Below, piece after piece: positions 21,894 through 32,306 of a stretch of DNA of 64,000 bases. Below the pieces are notes generated by a model. It saw nothing but the letters and a program-made list of their open reading frames with translations. It did not search any database and was not told where the DNA came from. A program made the translations under genes and the position numbers. The stretch lies in NCBI GenBank assembly GCA_019055375.1, contig JAHQIW010004091.1, forward strand, positions 1-64,000, in the 5' to 3' direction. This DNA is from Parelaphostrongylus tenuis (lineage: Eukaryota > Nematoda > Chromadorea > Rhabditida > Metastrongylidae). Positions within the stretch are counted from its first letter, which is position 1. The number at the start of each line of letters is the position of its first letter.

Positions 21894-23576
21894 AATATTC
21901 AAGCGAAAATCATTTTAGAGGATGAACAATACCATCCGCATGAAGAAGAACGCATAGAGGCCCAACGTGCTGAGGAACGAGCGCGTGCAAAGAGGGAACG
22001 TTCGCGGTTAGATGGCCCTGAACAACGATTTGCGCCAGGAAGTTTAGGACTAGATTGGAAGAACACTAAGAGCAAACACGACAGACATCATCATTACGTG
22101 AGTTATTGAGAAATTGCGCCGTTTCAAAACTTTGGTTTGCTCGATTTTCGACGACGTGTTTGAAATTTGGAAAAAAGTTTAAAGGTTTAATTCACATGTT
22201 TTCAGTTGTTGAAGTGTAAGTAAGATATGAACCCAAGATTTCCACATCAATTCCCTTCCTAGACTAGATCTACAGTTGTAGTTGCTAATTTCTTGAAAGA
22301 GGTCTAGTCAAAAAGTTTTTTGAATCCGTATCAGATGACCATCGAAAGTAACAATGTGGGAGCACACTATCATAGCTGCCATGAACTCAGCAAAAAGCTT
22401 CTTCAAAAGCAGCAACTTATCAATTACACGAGAAATGTATTCAAGTTTATGCTATTCTTCGTGCAAAAATGTATCATAAAAGTGGTAAATATTCATATGA
22501 CAGGATAATTGTGACGTCTTCGATCAGATTTATTGAAATCCACATGGTCAGTTCTCCTTCGTTGCTTCGAAAAGTATTGTGTATAGTCTGGATCGATGTT
22601 TGAGAAAAAGCCGAAAAGTTTTCTAATCTAAAAAGGGTTCTTTTCAATTTTTCGGGGACAAATGAAAAAGTGACCGGTTTCGCTGGACAAGAGTTTTTAT
22701 GAGAGTGATGGTAGACAGAAGTTCAAATATCTGGCTAGCGTGCTATGTAACCATTTTTAAAATGACTCTTTTGTGACGCTATAAAATTCAATATAAAATT
22801 ATGTTTTACATTGGCCGCGCAATTTTACTGTTATTTTGCTGGAAAAGCGGAAAGCACATGATCGTGTAGTGAGAATTTTTTAGTATCAGAGTCATACGTT
22901 TTTTCTCGAGCATCTTTTGAAGGAGTGAAAAAGTCGAATTTGGCTAACAAAGAGTGCAATACACATGTGGAACGCATAGGCGCTATCTATCGATTGCCGT
23001 GTTCAAATCGCGGATAGACGCCCCCCCCCCCCCCGCTCTTTTCCCCAGCCCGTAAATTAGCCCAAAAACACATACGCGCATATGTGAATCAATCTTATTT
23101 TCTTGCTACACTGCAGAGAAGCTGTATTACCAGGAATTAAGCACAGCTTTGAAATCGCTGAATTTTGCGCTATCGCATGACTGTTAACAGTGTGAAGGAA
23201 TAGCTCTGTCCTGCGAGAAAAACGCGTGTGAAAAATACAAATGTTTTATTTTCGTTATCTCAAAAAACGGTCAAGGTTGTTTCTTTATTTGTCAAAAATT
23301 AAGCGAATAACCGAAATGAACCGAAAACGTTTTTATTATCTTTACTATTCTTACATTTGCTCTCAAGAAGTGATAAGGCTGACCCCCCTTCAAAAATCTT
23401 TGCATGTTTCATGAAGGTCATTATTTCTTTTCAAACTGTCCAACATTTATTTTTTTTTCTAGAAGAAGAAGGAACTTCCGAGCTACTCATCGTTAGAGAA
23501 CGCCATTCCATCTTCATTCCATCGTTCGGCTCCAGTATGTCGAAGATTACGTGAACATCCGAAAAACGTGAATTGA
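21894..23576 (+). CDS. 3' end (two exons) of an unidentified gene
   Basis: Exon 21894-22097 follows ATGTCTTCAG and ends at TAC|GTGAGT. Exon 23463-23576 follows a TTTTTTTTTCTAG acceptor and ends in TGA. Both junctions are phase 0, so the frames join without adjustment. The first encodes 68 residues that are acidic then strongly basic (HEEERIEAQRAEERARAKRE, then a Gly/Pro segment and SKHDRHHHY), probably helical in its first half. The second adds 37 residues starting KKKELPSYSSLENAIPSSF. No TM segment or known domain is seen and I do not recognise the protein. Upstream exons are not found; an ATG with MLDLLRKRLSLRLF at 21719 is suggestive but does not splice in phase. The intron holds a degenerate R2 copy and a tRNA-like remnant. 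Confidence 0.6.
22940..23260 (+). repeat. tRNA-like remnant with poly-C, and R2 fragment
   Basis: Lies in the intron of the 21894-23576 gene. A B-box-like GTGTTCAAATCGCGG with an upstream ACATGTGGAACGCAT resembles a degraded tRNA/SINE head and is followed by a C run (about 23021-23036). Bases 23100-23260 share TTGCTACACTGCAG, GAATAGCTCTGTCCTGCGAG and neighbouring order with the R2 repeat. Confidence 0.35.
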
Positions 23577-23616
23577 AAAATGAATATAGCACAGATAAAT
23601 GACTGACGAGAATCGT

Positions 23617-23832
23617 TCAGTCATAATGACGGATTTGTTTTCGTAAATTCATACAATGTGCGCAACTTTCTTGCTTCTTATTCCCACGAATCTTTTGCCT
23701 ATGGTGATTGCAGTAGTGACGAGCATGATTATGACGCTTGTAATGGTGACCATGATGGCGACTAAAGTGGTTAATCAGGGCATTTTGTATAATTCTTTCT
23801 GATATAATCAGTTTATTTTGACACTGACCCAA
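23617..23832 (-). CDS. Possible His-rich C-terminal exon, - strand
   Basis: A 71-codon ORF lies tail to tail with the gene ending at 23576, 40 bp apart. Its centre is histidine-rich (SRHHGHHYKRHNHARHYCNH) and its end carries a C-x-x-C motif (SCAHCMNLRKQIRHYD). ATTATATCAG inside the ORF, just upstream of the His-rich part, is a plausible acceptor, so the real product may start there as a terminal exon. No upstream exon or poly(A) signal is convincing. A chance ORF in low-complexity sequence remains possible. Confidence 0.25.
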   Translation of the reverse strand: MGQCQNKLIISERIIQNALINHFSRHHGHHYKRHNHARHYCNHHRQKIRGNKKQESCAHCMNLRKQIRHYD

Positions 23833-23834
23833 AT

Positions 23835-24885
23835 TTCCTCATTAACAGAAGTCTTTGTTCCGCATGATTTCCTCTTGTTGCTTTATTGTATTGTTTGAGC
23901 ATAATGCGATATTGCATAACGACCACGCCTGTATAAGTCTATCTTCCGCTTGATTATAACATTAATTTTAACCTGTGATATTTTTGTTAGAGCACGGTTT
24001 TGACTATGACGACATAAATTTTTTGCACTTTTGAACTGCGTTTAGCCGAATAAAACAGATCGACGACGATACATGTTTTGTAACTAATTTCTCTGAAAAG
24101 AAATTGGGCTTTCGCGTTTTCTTCTTTTTTGTTGAGCGTGAATCTTGTATTGGATTGCCGTCTATGTGTCATTAAAACTGTTTAGACCTGACTTTTCTTT
24201 TTCACCATTCGACTTCAATACCACTTACAATCTTGTCTTTCATAAGCAAGCCCCTCTTATCGACGCACTTAATTACTAATCGTTCCGCTTTTTCCGATTC
24301 GAATGAAGGAGAAAAGAACTAAGACACTTGAACGTTCAAATGGTTCATGGTCTTGAGGGAACTTCTAGAACGAGGCGCAGCATTTCTTCAAAATAAAGCT
24401 CACTGATAATGTCTTAAAATGTCGGGAAGCCTTAATCAAAGCGACTGGAGAAGATGTTCCCCCACATGTTCCCTCCAGGCTTCATAGGCCATGACGAGCT
24501 ACGTTGTAGCTTTTTCAAAGTTTTCTAGAGAATCTCACTGAGACTACATATATCAGAACTATAACAGTGTTTTCCAGCTTTCTCAGTGAACTCGTTGGTG
24601 ATTGTTTCAGAAAACTGGTATATATGGTCATTTAAGTCCTCTGAATGCGGTCAACGTATTCGGTCATCATCAGTCACAGTTTCAAAGTAAAATAGTTGAT
24701 TAGTAGAAAAGATAACCTGGAATGTTGCGTAGAAAGGTGGAACGGTCGTGTAAATTATTTCAAATCCCACAAGAATGCTGAAGTACGAGCAAACTTCGGA
24801 TTTTGAGCTGGGCCTCGATCTCGCGATAATCCTAGAGATTTTGCGGAAAAAAAGAATAGTCAGCAGGTAGAAGCATAGCGTTTAA
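23835..24885. other. No supported gene
   Basis: Intergenic AT-rich sequence. GAAAAGAACTAAGACACTTGA at about 24312 resembles the repeat block noted at 16450 and 20080. Confidence 0.35.
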
Positions 24886-24888
24886 ACG

Positions 24889-27385
24889 ATGCAGTTTAAT
24901 GCCGGCCTTGACCTCTTCGTTGCTTGCGCACCAACATCAATCTACGACGAAGAGGTAATCGAAGCGTGCGGTACGGGCCTCGAAAAATTCTTCAGAGAAA
25001 ACTCAAGCTTCTTCAGAGTCATCGTTGGAGATTTTGACGCGAAAATTGGACCTAGGAGAGCGTCTGAAGAACGTCACATTACGGCCCACGGACTAGTATG
25101 GGATGGACATTGTGAAAGGCTATCTGAGTTTATCATGACGACACAGACCATCCATGGTAACTCACAATTCCAAAAGCTTCACTCTCAACGATGGACGTGG
25201 AACTCTACCAATGGAGTGTACCAAAACGAAATAGGCCACATCACAGTAAATCGAAGGCTTGGCCTGACCGATGTCGCTGTTGTTCCTAAGTTCTACACGG
25301 GAGCAAAGCATCGCCTCCTTCGCGCAACGTTCCGTTTTTCGAGGAGAGGAGAGAAAGCCTAAATTTAAACAACGAAGCCCCAGAACTATTATAAACTAGG
25401 ATCTATTCAAATTGGTAGTCATTTCTCGGAAAAACACTGTTGCCGACAACACTGACGAAGAATACGATTGGCTTGTAGAATATCTCAGCGTTAGCGCTGG
25501 GAAAGCCGAGAGTTCTAAAGTGACAACGAGACGCTTGCCTCCGCAGACACTCGAGCTGATACGTCAACGTTGAATCGCACGAGCTACATGGAACCGAAAC
25601 CTTACGTCTGATCTTGCGAAACGCTACAGAAAATCGATAAAAGAAGGCCTCAAAAAGAGACGAAAAACAGTTATGACAGACGCTGCAGAAGCTGGGAAGA
25701 GCATTCGCAAAGCCCAGCGAGGCTTAGCCAATTATAAGACCAAGATGATCGCCCTTCGATCCCCTGACAAACACTTACACCTTCCAGAAGGGCTATGGAA
25801 AAAATCATCCACCATTACTACTCGGATCTCTTCGATAGCCATGTTCTCTTACCGTCATATAAATTGAAAGAGGACGAATATGTCGTCCCACCGGTCCTCC
25901 TTTCCGAAATCCGACATGCTATATCGTCGGTGAAGAACAGAACAACACCCGGTCCAGACAGGATTAGACCAGAACATCTGAAGAATCTGCCGCCAGTTCT
26001 CATTAACACCCTGGCTCGGCTCTTCACTCGCTACCTTTCAGAAATAAGGGTCCCTATTCAATGGAAAACCAGCAAGACCGGATTGTTGTTCAAAAAGGGA
26101 GACCTTCACAACATAGGCAATTATCGCCCAATCTGCTTGCAGTCCGTTACAGCCATGCGAACAAGCAGGGTTCAGAAAAGGATTTAGAGCCGTAGGCCAC
26201 ATCCACACGACTACAAGACTCACTGAAATTTCACGAGAGTACAAACAACCACTCTGTCTCACTTTCAACGATCTGAAAATAGCCTTTGATTCAGTGGAAA
26301 CAGAAGCGGTTACAGAGGCTCTGGATAACCAGGGCGTCCCTACTCGGTACATAATGATCCTTCATGAGCTTTATAAAGATTTTACGACCAAAATATCTCC
26401 ATTCTACACCAATATCACCACTGACGTAAGGCGAGGGGTTCGAGAAGGCGATAAAATTTCGCCAAAATTATTCACTGCCACCCTCTAAAACATCATGCGA
26501 CACATTAGAATGGGACGATATGGGAGTGAAAATTGACGGCCGACAATAAACCACCTTTGCTTTGCTGATAATGTCGTACTTATAACACCAAGCATCAGCC
26601 AAGCGGAACGAATGTTCACCGATTTCGACAACGCAAAGGAAAGCATTGGTCATCAACTGAATCTTACGAAAACGATGTTCATGTGGAATGGATGGGTTTT
26701 GAATGCCCCATTCAGGCTCAACGGATCGACAATCTCCGAATGCTCCAGTTACGTCTATCTAGGTCGTGAATTCAACATGATGAACGACCCTAGCCTTATA
26801 GTTGAGCAGGAGGAAACGAGCGCTCTGTGGAACGTTTAAGTGCATCAAAGATGTAGTGAAGAGGACAAAGAACATCCGACTCCATGCCTACCTTTTCGAC
26901 TCGATAGTTATCGCTGCCCTGACGTATGCAGCAGAAACATGGTCGCTACGTAAGCAGGATGAAAGATCACTTGCAGTTCATCGAACGCGCAGTCGAAAGG
27001 TCGATGCTAGGAGTATCCCGTATCTCGCAAATGAGAGAAAGGATCCGAAATTCCGACCTACGTCAAAGATCGAAGATCAGAAACGCCGTTCTACAAGCCA
27101 GGATATCGAAAATAAGGTGGGCCGGACACGTGATGCGCTTCAACGACAACTGATGGACGAGAGCCGTTACCGATTGAATTCCTCGGGACATCAAACACTT
27201 TACAGGAAGACCACCGACCCGTTGGTCTGATTTCTTCACGAAGGCTATAGAAGAAAGATATGATGCTCAGTGAATCCCTAAAGCGGGAGAGACCCACTGG
27301 GCTACTCTATCACGCGATAGGGAAAAATGGAGGTGTTGCAGGTACCCTCTCGACTCACTCGACGATCAACGGGACGACAGGTGAC
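24889..27385 (+). mobile_element. RTE-type non-LTR retrotransposon, near full-length, inactive
   Basis: Frames in order spell the element's single polyprotein. At 24889-25362 is the C-terminal half of the AP-type endonuclease (GDFDAKIGPRR, LTDVAVVPKFYTG). At 25480-25790 is a linker. At 25795-26850 is reverse transcriptase (TTPGPDRIRPEHL, NYRPICL, DLKIAFDSVETEA, GVREGD, CFADNVVLITPS). At 26860-27300 is the C-terminal region (TYAAETW, ERSMLGVSRISQMR, KIRWAGHVMRFNDN), ending near ACGACAGGTGA (27385). At least four frameshifts or stops interrupt it, including the loss of a segment after PICL. The usual endonuclease SDH is AKH here, EIDH is EIGH, and the RT FADD box is FADN, so it is dead both by frame and by active site. 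The N-terminal endonuclease is missing. Confidence 0.88.
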
Positions 27386-27425
27386 AGATGATATATTTAT
27401 CAACAGTAGATTTTGATTCTGATAA

Positions 27426-27606
27426 ATGTCTTGTGCCAATAGCTCCATTGACAGTTCTATCACCCAGTTCGAAGCCGCCGGCCCGACTTTTTTCGACATA
27501 AACCCCTCCCCTTTCAGCGAAGAAGTCGTCGCACGGGCTACTATGTCATTAAGCCAACTTCTTCGGGTTATTCGCGGACTTCACGTACGAATGCGACACC
27601 GCTGGT
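27426..27606 (+). CDS. First exon of an unidentified gene
   Basis: ATG at 27426 opens 60 codons ending at a consensus donor CGCTG|GTGAGT, with two bases of a codon left over (phase 2). The DNA is clearly GC-richer than its flanks. The peptide begins MSCANSSIDSSITQFEAAG and ends LRVIRGLHVRMRHR; it has no signal peptide, is mostly polar, and has a basic amphipathic end. I do not recognise it. A TTTTTGCAG acceptor at 29110 is followed by a frame that fits phase 2 (W-CLIPSAHWTTICDS...) for about 28 codons, but this second exon is speculative. The start lies about 40 bp after the RTE 3' end. Confidence 0.5.
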
Positions 27607-27609
27607 GAG

Positions 27610-28395
27610 TCAGGTGTCACGAATTTGATGAAGAGAGTTCTCTATTAGAATCTCTGGTAAAGTTTCAACGAAGGCTATACTGTAGTATCATTATAATAAC
27701 TGGAAACAAAATACATTTTGTGAGCAATGGTTAGAAACTGCGTGGAATCTACTAATTTACTTATTATCGTGGATATACAGCATAGACATGGTGAACTGAA
27801 AACGCAGAACGATCGGTAAACCACACGACGAAACGTTCCTTACATGAAACCACAATTGTGACCTAGTTACTGCCTGATTTTTGCTTTGCAATGTAAAGAA
27901 GGAACAAGAATGTTGACAGTTGAGCAAAACTTGGAATCTGACACTTCTGTGTCATGGGCCTCAATCTCGCCACCATACCTTTACAGAGCAGCGTTCGTTG
28001 GCACGACGCCATCAAATTCTTCTCTCTGATTTTCCCTCGACCGCGTCTTAACCTATTCGGTGGCTGTCAGCAATCATCTGTCATGAGATTGATCGATGGA
28101 GCACAAATTCGGCAGTAAAACTCGATCGAGACAAAACTGTAATTGAAATTGCAACATAAGTTTTCATCTACTGCCCCAGAAAGCTTTAGTGGCCTTTGGA
28201 GCTCATAACACAGAGCATAAGACTGAAAATTTGCTCCTATTTTTGGACTGTTGTGGCCATACTTCACGTCGTAGTCCGCCTCTAAAATAAAAATTAGATG
28301 ATAAAAACTTGAATTTGGAGAATTTCTTTCACTGCCTTTTAGCAGGGCAAAGTGTTTCAATTATAGGTCTAGATGTTAAGCGGTATGCAAAACAC
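27610..28395. other. Probable intron; nothing recognised
   Basis: Follows the donor at 27606. Short ORFs only. CATAACACAGAGCATAAGACT at 28203 has a weak counterpart near 50837. Confidence 0.3.
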
Positions 28396-28400
28396 TCGAG

Positions 28401-28458
28401 ATCAAGAGAGTTAAACCCGCGTTTCACCCACACCGGGCGCGCACTACACCACCGACTA
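28401..28458 (-). repeat. tRNA-like remnant, same core as 36181-36250
   Basis: On the - strand the core reads TCGGTGGTGTAGTG, then GTGGGTGAAACGCGGGTTTA and ACTCTCTTGATC. This matches TCGGTGGTGTAGTGG and GGATGAAACGCGGGTTCGAC of the element at 36181, but the D-arm side is shortened and the B box has lost GTTCGA. The overlapping ORFs are by-products. Confidence 0.5.
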
Positions 28459-28469
28459 GCACGATCCTC

Positions 28470-29520
28470 CCGCATGGGTGAGTTGCTGGTACAACTACCA
28501 CCTGGTGTCGAATTATTTCCATACCACTCCATACTCTTCGATGAGAAATTAAAAGTGTATTTCAACCACGGTTCCAAAAGTATTTCATGCTCCATGTTTT
28601 AATCATATCTCAGCATTTCTTCATTATTCGTCGAAGAGTTATCAGGAGGTTTCGTAGAAATAAGCTCTATACAGCTATCGAAAACGCACGCCTGTCGGCA
28701 CCGTTCGGATTCTGACGAAGACTGGTGAACATCCCAATACAAATCTGGTACTTGTTTGGTAATTTAAAGTTCAAATTTTTTGAAGAAATATCAATTAGAT
28801 TATAATGTAATGTCACTCTGTATTTAACTACAAAATTATCACATTATCATTGAAGCGCGCGCCTCCAAATGCTGTTCGTAGCCGCCTGAAGTTTCCGCTA
28901 GCCCAAAAGGTCGTCGTCTCGAAGTAATAAATTTCTTTTACATTATCATCAATCTTTTGATGTCTGTAAAATAGTAATTACTGCAAGTATTCCTCTGAAC
29001 CGAAAAATGAGTACAGAACAGTTCTGAGCTGTCTGCGAAAGTTCATGCCAGAATCTAGGCTCAGAAATAATGACAGATTTTTAAGGATTGTAACTACACC
29101 GTTTTTGCAGGGTGCTTAATACCCTCAGCTCATTGGACTACAATTTGTGATTCTATATCTACAAGTTGCAAAAACAATACATTTCCATTTACTGTATAAT
29201 GCAGAGAATGCAGTGTGTTAGAAGCTCGCTGACGTTATGTAAAGAATCTTTGATAAAAGGAGAAATGTAGTCTTAATGGTGCACGTAATCCACAGCTATA
29301 CTTGAAACTGGATAGACGCATGATTCACTGATTATTTTCACTGCCTTCACCGTCATTGAAGTAGGTCGCTACCATGGGGAACTCTTGAAAACATCATAAG
29401 CAAACTAGTAAACAAATAAAGGATAAGGCTTTTGAAGTAAATCAATCCTTGGTCGATGCGGCATATCGTCTTCAATTTTTAACTTCGTTAGAGATGACAG
29501 AATGTACATCTAGCCCTCAC
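28470..29520. other. No further gene supported
   Basis: AT-rich. A possible second exon of the 27426 gene after the acceptor at 29110 is mentioned under that entry. Confidence 0.3.
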
Positions 29521-29527
29521 ATTTACT

Positions 29528-29695
29528 TGAGGTGGCCTACCGATGTATCAAGTCACTGCTGCTATTCTCCTAAAAAAGTCTGGTACCACTTCGTCGGCCT
29601 CGAAAACATGAAAGAGTTGAAGAACCATCAGCGCGAAATTGAACCAGTGACCTTGTTCGCGACGCAGAGCACCTCTAATCACTGCGTCACATGTT
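29528..29695 (-). repeat. tRNA-headed SINE, copy 2
   Basis: On the - strand the head starts with ATGTGACGCAGTGATTAGAG, then GTCACTGGTTCAATTTCGCG (A and B box remnants). The body contains GTGGTACCAGACTTTTTTAG and a tail GATACATCGGTAGGCC. It is the best preserved head and body combination of the family. Confidence 0.55.
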
Positions 29696-29714
29696 TGATA
29701 TAAGAGGTGTCATA

Positions 29715-30303
29715 TTAAGTCGTTCAATAAGTTTTAGCACTAGTGCAACAAACACCAAATAATTAACCAGAAGTAATCAAAGTTGCATGATTTTGGTATC
29801 GCCCAATTGTGCCTTTTTGAAGACATTTTGATATACAACTTGCCTTTACTTGCTTTGAGTTGGAGCTATCTTGCAAAACAAATTCGCTCGCTTCTCATGC
29901 ACAAATGGCGCGTACGAGAAAATGCCAGTGAAGCGGCGCACAAGACTGATGGAGCTTCCTGTGGAAGGCCTGACCGCGACTGATCCTTCATGTTGTTCTC
30001 CCCACCTTTGAATTTTGTGATCCACTTCCTAGTTGTCCTATCCTCATCCGCATCATTTCCCCAAGTTCCGTTTATTTTGCGCGCCGCACCACTAGCATTT
30101 CCCCGTACGCCCCGTTCGTGCTCAAATAGCAAGCAAATTTGTTCCCAAGACAGCTCCTTCTTAATGTAAGTGTAGTTGACTTGTATATTGAAATCCTCAA
30201 AGGAAAGTGCGTAATGGAACGATGCAAAATCGTGCAGTCTTAACTATTTGCGGTTAATGGATTTAGTGTTCATTGCTCTAGTGCTAAAACTTATGGAACG
30301 ACC
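29715..30303. mobile_element. Palindromic pair of mariner 5' ends
   Basis: Two inverted copies of the same mariner 5' end meet near 29960. Outer ends: TCGTTCAATAAGTTTTAGCA on the left (about 29721) and, on the - strand from 30303, TCGTTCCATAAGTTTTAGCA. Inside each arm comes the transposase start: the - strand copy encodes LSWEQICLLFEHERG, NASGAARKINGTWG and RTTRKWITKFKGG (paired helix-turn-helix of mariner transposases); the + strand copy encodes the diverged LSYLAKQIRSLL and NASEAAHKTDGA. Neither arm carries the catalytic DDE/D region. This is a foldback derivative rather than a source element. Confidence 0.7.
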
Positions 30304-30309
30304 TGATAT

Positions 30310-32280
30310 ATTCTTTTGATAAATCTGACTAAATTATATCTTCACAATCATTTTCTGTTGCAAATGCACTTTTGTAGAATGTCGGTGATGATTCCCATCA
30401 CCATAAGTTATGAAGAACAGTCGGTCGGAAATGGCGAATTTATCCTAGAGGAATTCCTTCTGTTTTCCTTCTTATTGACCCAAAAATTACATGGATTTTC
30501 AATGTGGTATTTGAACAGTGTTTGTAATAGCTTTCTGAGCAACACTTAAAGCGTTTTTTAGAGCGTTGATGCAGAGGAATGACGTCATTGACCTGTTGAA
30601 CATTTGCTGATCTAACTCTAATACTCATTCCCTTTATCTACGAAGTAGTTTTACTGAAAGAAATGTGTAATCATGGCTCAGGAGCCCTTTGCATCAAACG
30701 CTTGTTTACTTTTCCCATTTAGTTTCGGCTTAAACCAGCCTCTCTACTTGCAGGCCTAAAAAAGTCGTTTCCAACCCTGTTTATTGCATCTTTCCTTAAG
30801 TTTAAAAAGGCAAATGTCCTTTTTACACTAATAATGCTCTTGAGGATCGCAGACAAGCAGAGATCAACCAACAATATTGGTGATAATTATGGTGTTGTCA
30901 AACTGCACCTGAACGTATCCACGAATCAAAACACGTTCCCGAATTGTAGATCTGAGGAGGAAGATTTGTGAACGAAATTGTGGAAGAAAGTAATACGAGA
31001 AGGACCGGCATATAAGTAAATGAACAAATGAACAAATGAAACTTACGCAGGGTTGGTACTCTGCCTTTCAGAAAAGTAAACTTAGTAAGATAATTTTCAG
31101 TAAACATGTTGGGGTGTAGTGAAGACCAGACTTTTATATTGTTGAGAGAATAAAATTTCAACTAGCTGATAATGGGGGTGTGGACGCAAATGTGTCCTAA
31201 TTAGCGGAATTGGATATTTGCATATTTTGAGCAGCCTACTTTCATGAATCCTTTGAAAGCCAGTGCAATTTTCTTTCTATTCCCGTAATAGAAATTGCTT
31301 AGTTATCTGCCTTTCCACAGGGTGGCGAGGTCGGGATTCCAAGATAATCCGCTGTGATGATCGTATCAATGTGGACTAAAAATCACTATGTGTCCTTGAA
31401 AGTAACTTTTTCTAGGATTGCTGATTTATCACGTAGGAATTTCAAGCGCATTCTCAGCGTGGACTATTCTGCAGTAAGATGAACTTTTTCACGCGCACTG
31501 AAGTTTTCTGTCAAGAGAAAAATCTCCTTGCTTCAGAAGACACTGTGCGTATGACTACCTCATAGTATATTTTCGCTCGGTTATTACAACTTTAACTGGA
31601 TTGGAAAATCATAATTTCTACAACCGATGAAACTCGCTCTCAAGAAAGCGGTATTGGCATTAGAAGAATGCAGCTCTACCTAAACTCCTCGTCATTGAGG
31701 TGCCGTTAAATTTTCCAGAGGCTCTGTTTGCCGGTGTAATGTCAACACACTTGTCATGTGCATCGTTTTCCACTTCCATCACTCATTTTCTTCTTCAGTG
31801 CTGAATTTCATGCTCTCTTTGTTATTGAAGATATATTTTGGAATCCGATCTGACATTATTTCTTGCTACGACCGTTGTTGGGATTTCTGCTTTTCATAAA
31901 CTCCTTCTTCGCTCATAGAAATTATAACGAAAATTTTATAGGCCTGAATAACTACAAATATTTTTCAGTGAGTGAAGAGTGTGGTACAACTCTTTTTTGT
32001 TCCACCGAGTGAGATAGCTGTAACTGTATAAGTCTCCTCTGTTATTGACATTTGTCAGTTGAAGAAGAATTCGAAAATTGTCGTGAACAATTGTAGAACA
32101 TTACCAAATTCTTGAATCCTTTAGCTTCAAGATTATTGACGTAAACGAATTGTGGAGATCTTATATAAATCAAAAGTAAGTCTGGCATGCACAGATAATT
32201 GATTGGGTCAGTAGAACTGCAATTCACAAAAAAGTCTAGTAGGAAGATTACTACTTCACTATATCAAATTTTACTTCTTT
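30310..32280. other. Intergenic region upstream of troponin I
   Basis: ORFs at 30316-30549 and 30898-31161 (-) have no splice partners. GTGTGGACGCAAATGTG at about 31179 resembles the left arm of the tRNA-like elements (68-90). The troponin I promoter should lie in or near this stretch, but I see no TATA box or E-box cluster that I would call. Confidence 0.35.
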
Positions 32281-32306
32281 TTTCAGTGTTTTCAGAATCA
32301 GATATG
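32281..32306 (+). promoter_or_regulatory. Likely trans-splice/5' exon acceptor of troponin I
   Basis: TTACTTCTTTTTTCAG ends at 32286, followed by a second TTTTCAG ending at 32295; the tiny exon after them ends ATG|GTAAGT at 32306. A polypyrimidine acceptor without an obvious upstream exon is what an SL trans-splice site looks like in nematodes. SL addition is an inference; an outron or a further 5' exon cannot be told apart here. Confidence 0.45.

Noticed and set aside
25818..26352. Long - strand ORFs opposite the RTE element
   Set aside because: Antisense shadows of the reverse-transcriptase region.
28309..28602. 97-codon ORFs on both strands
   Set aside because: They overlap the tRNA-like repeat remnant at 28401-28458 and lack splice partners.
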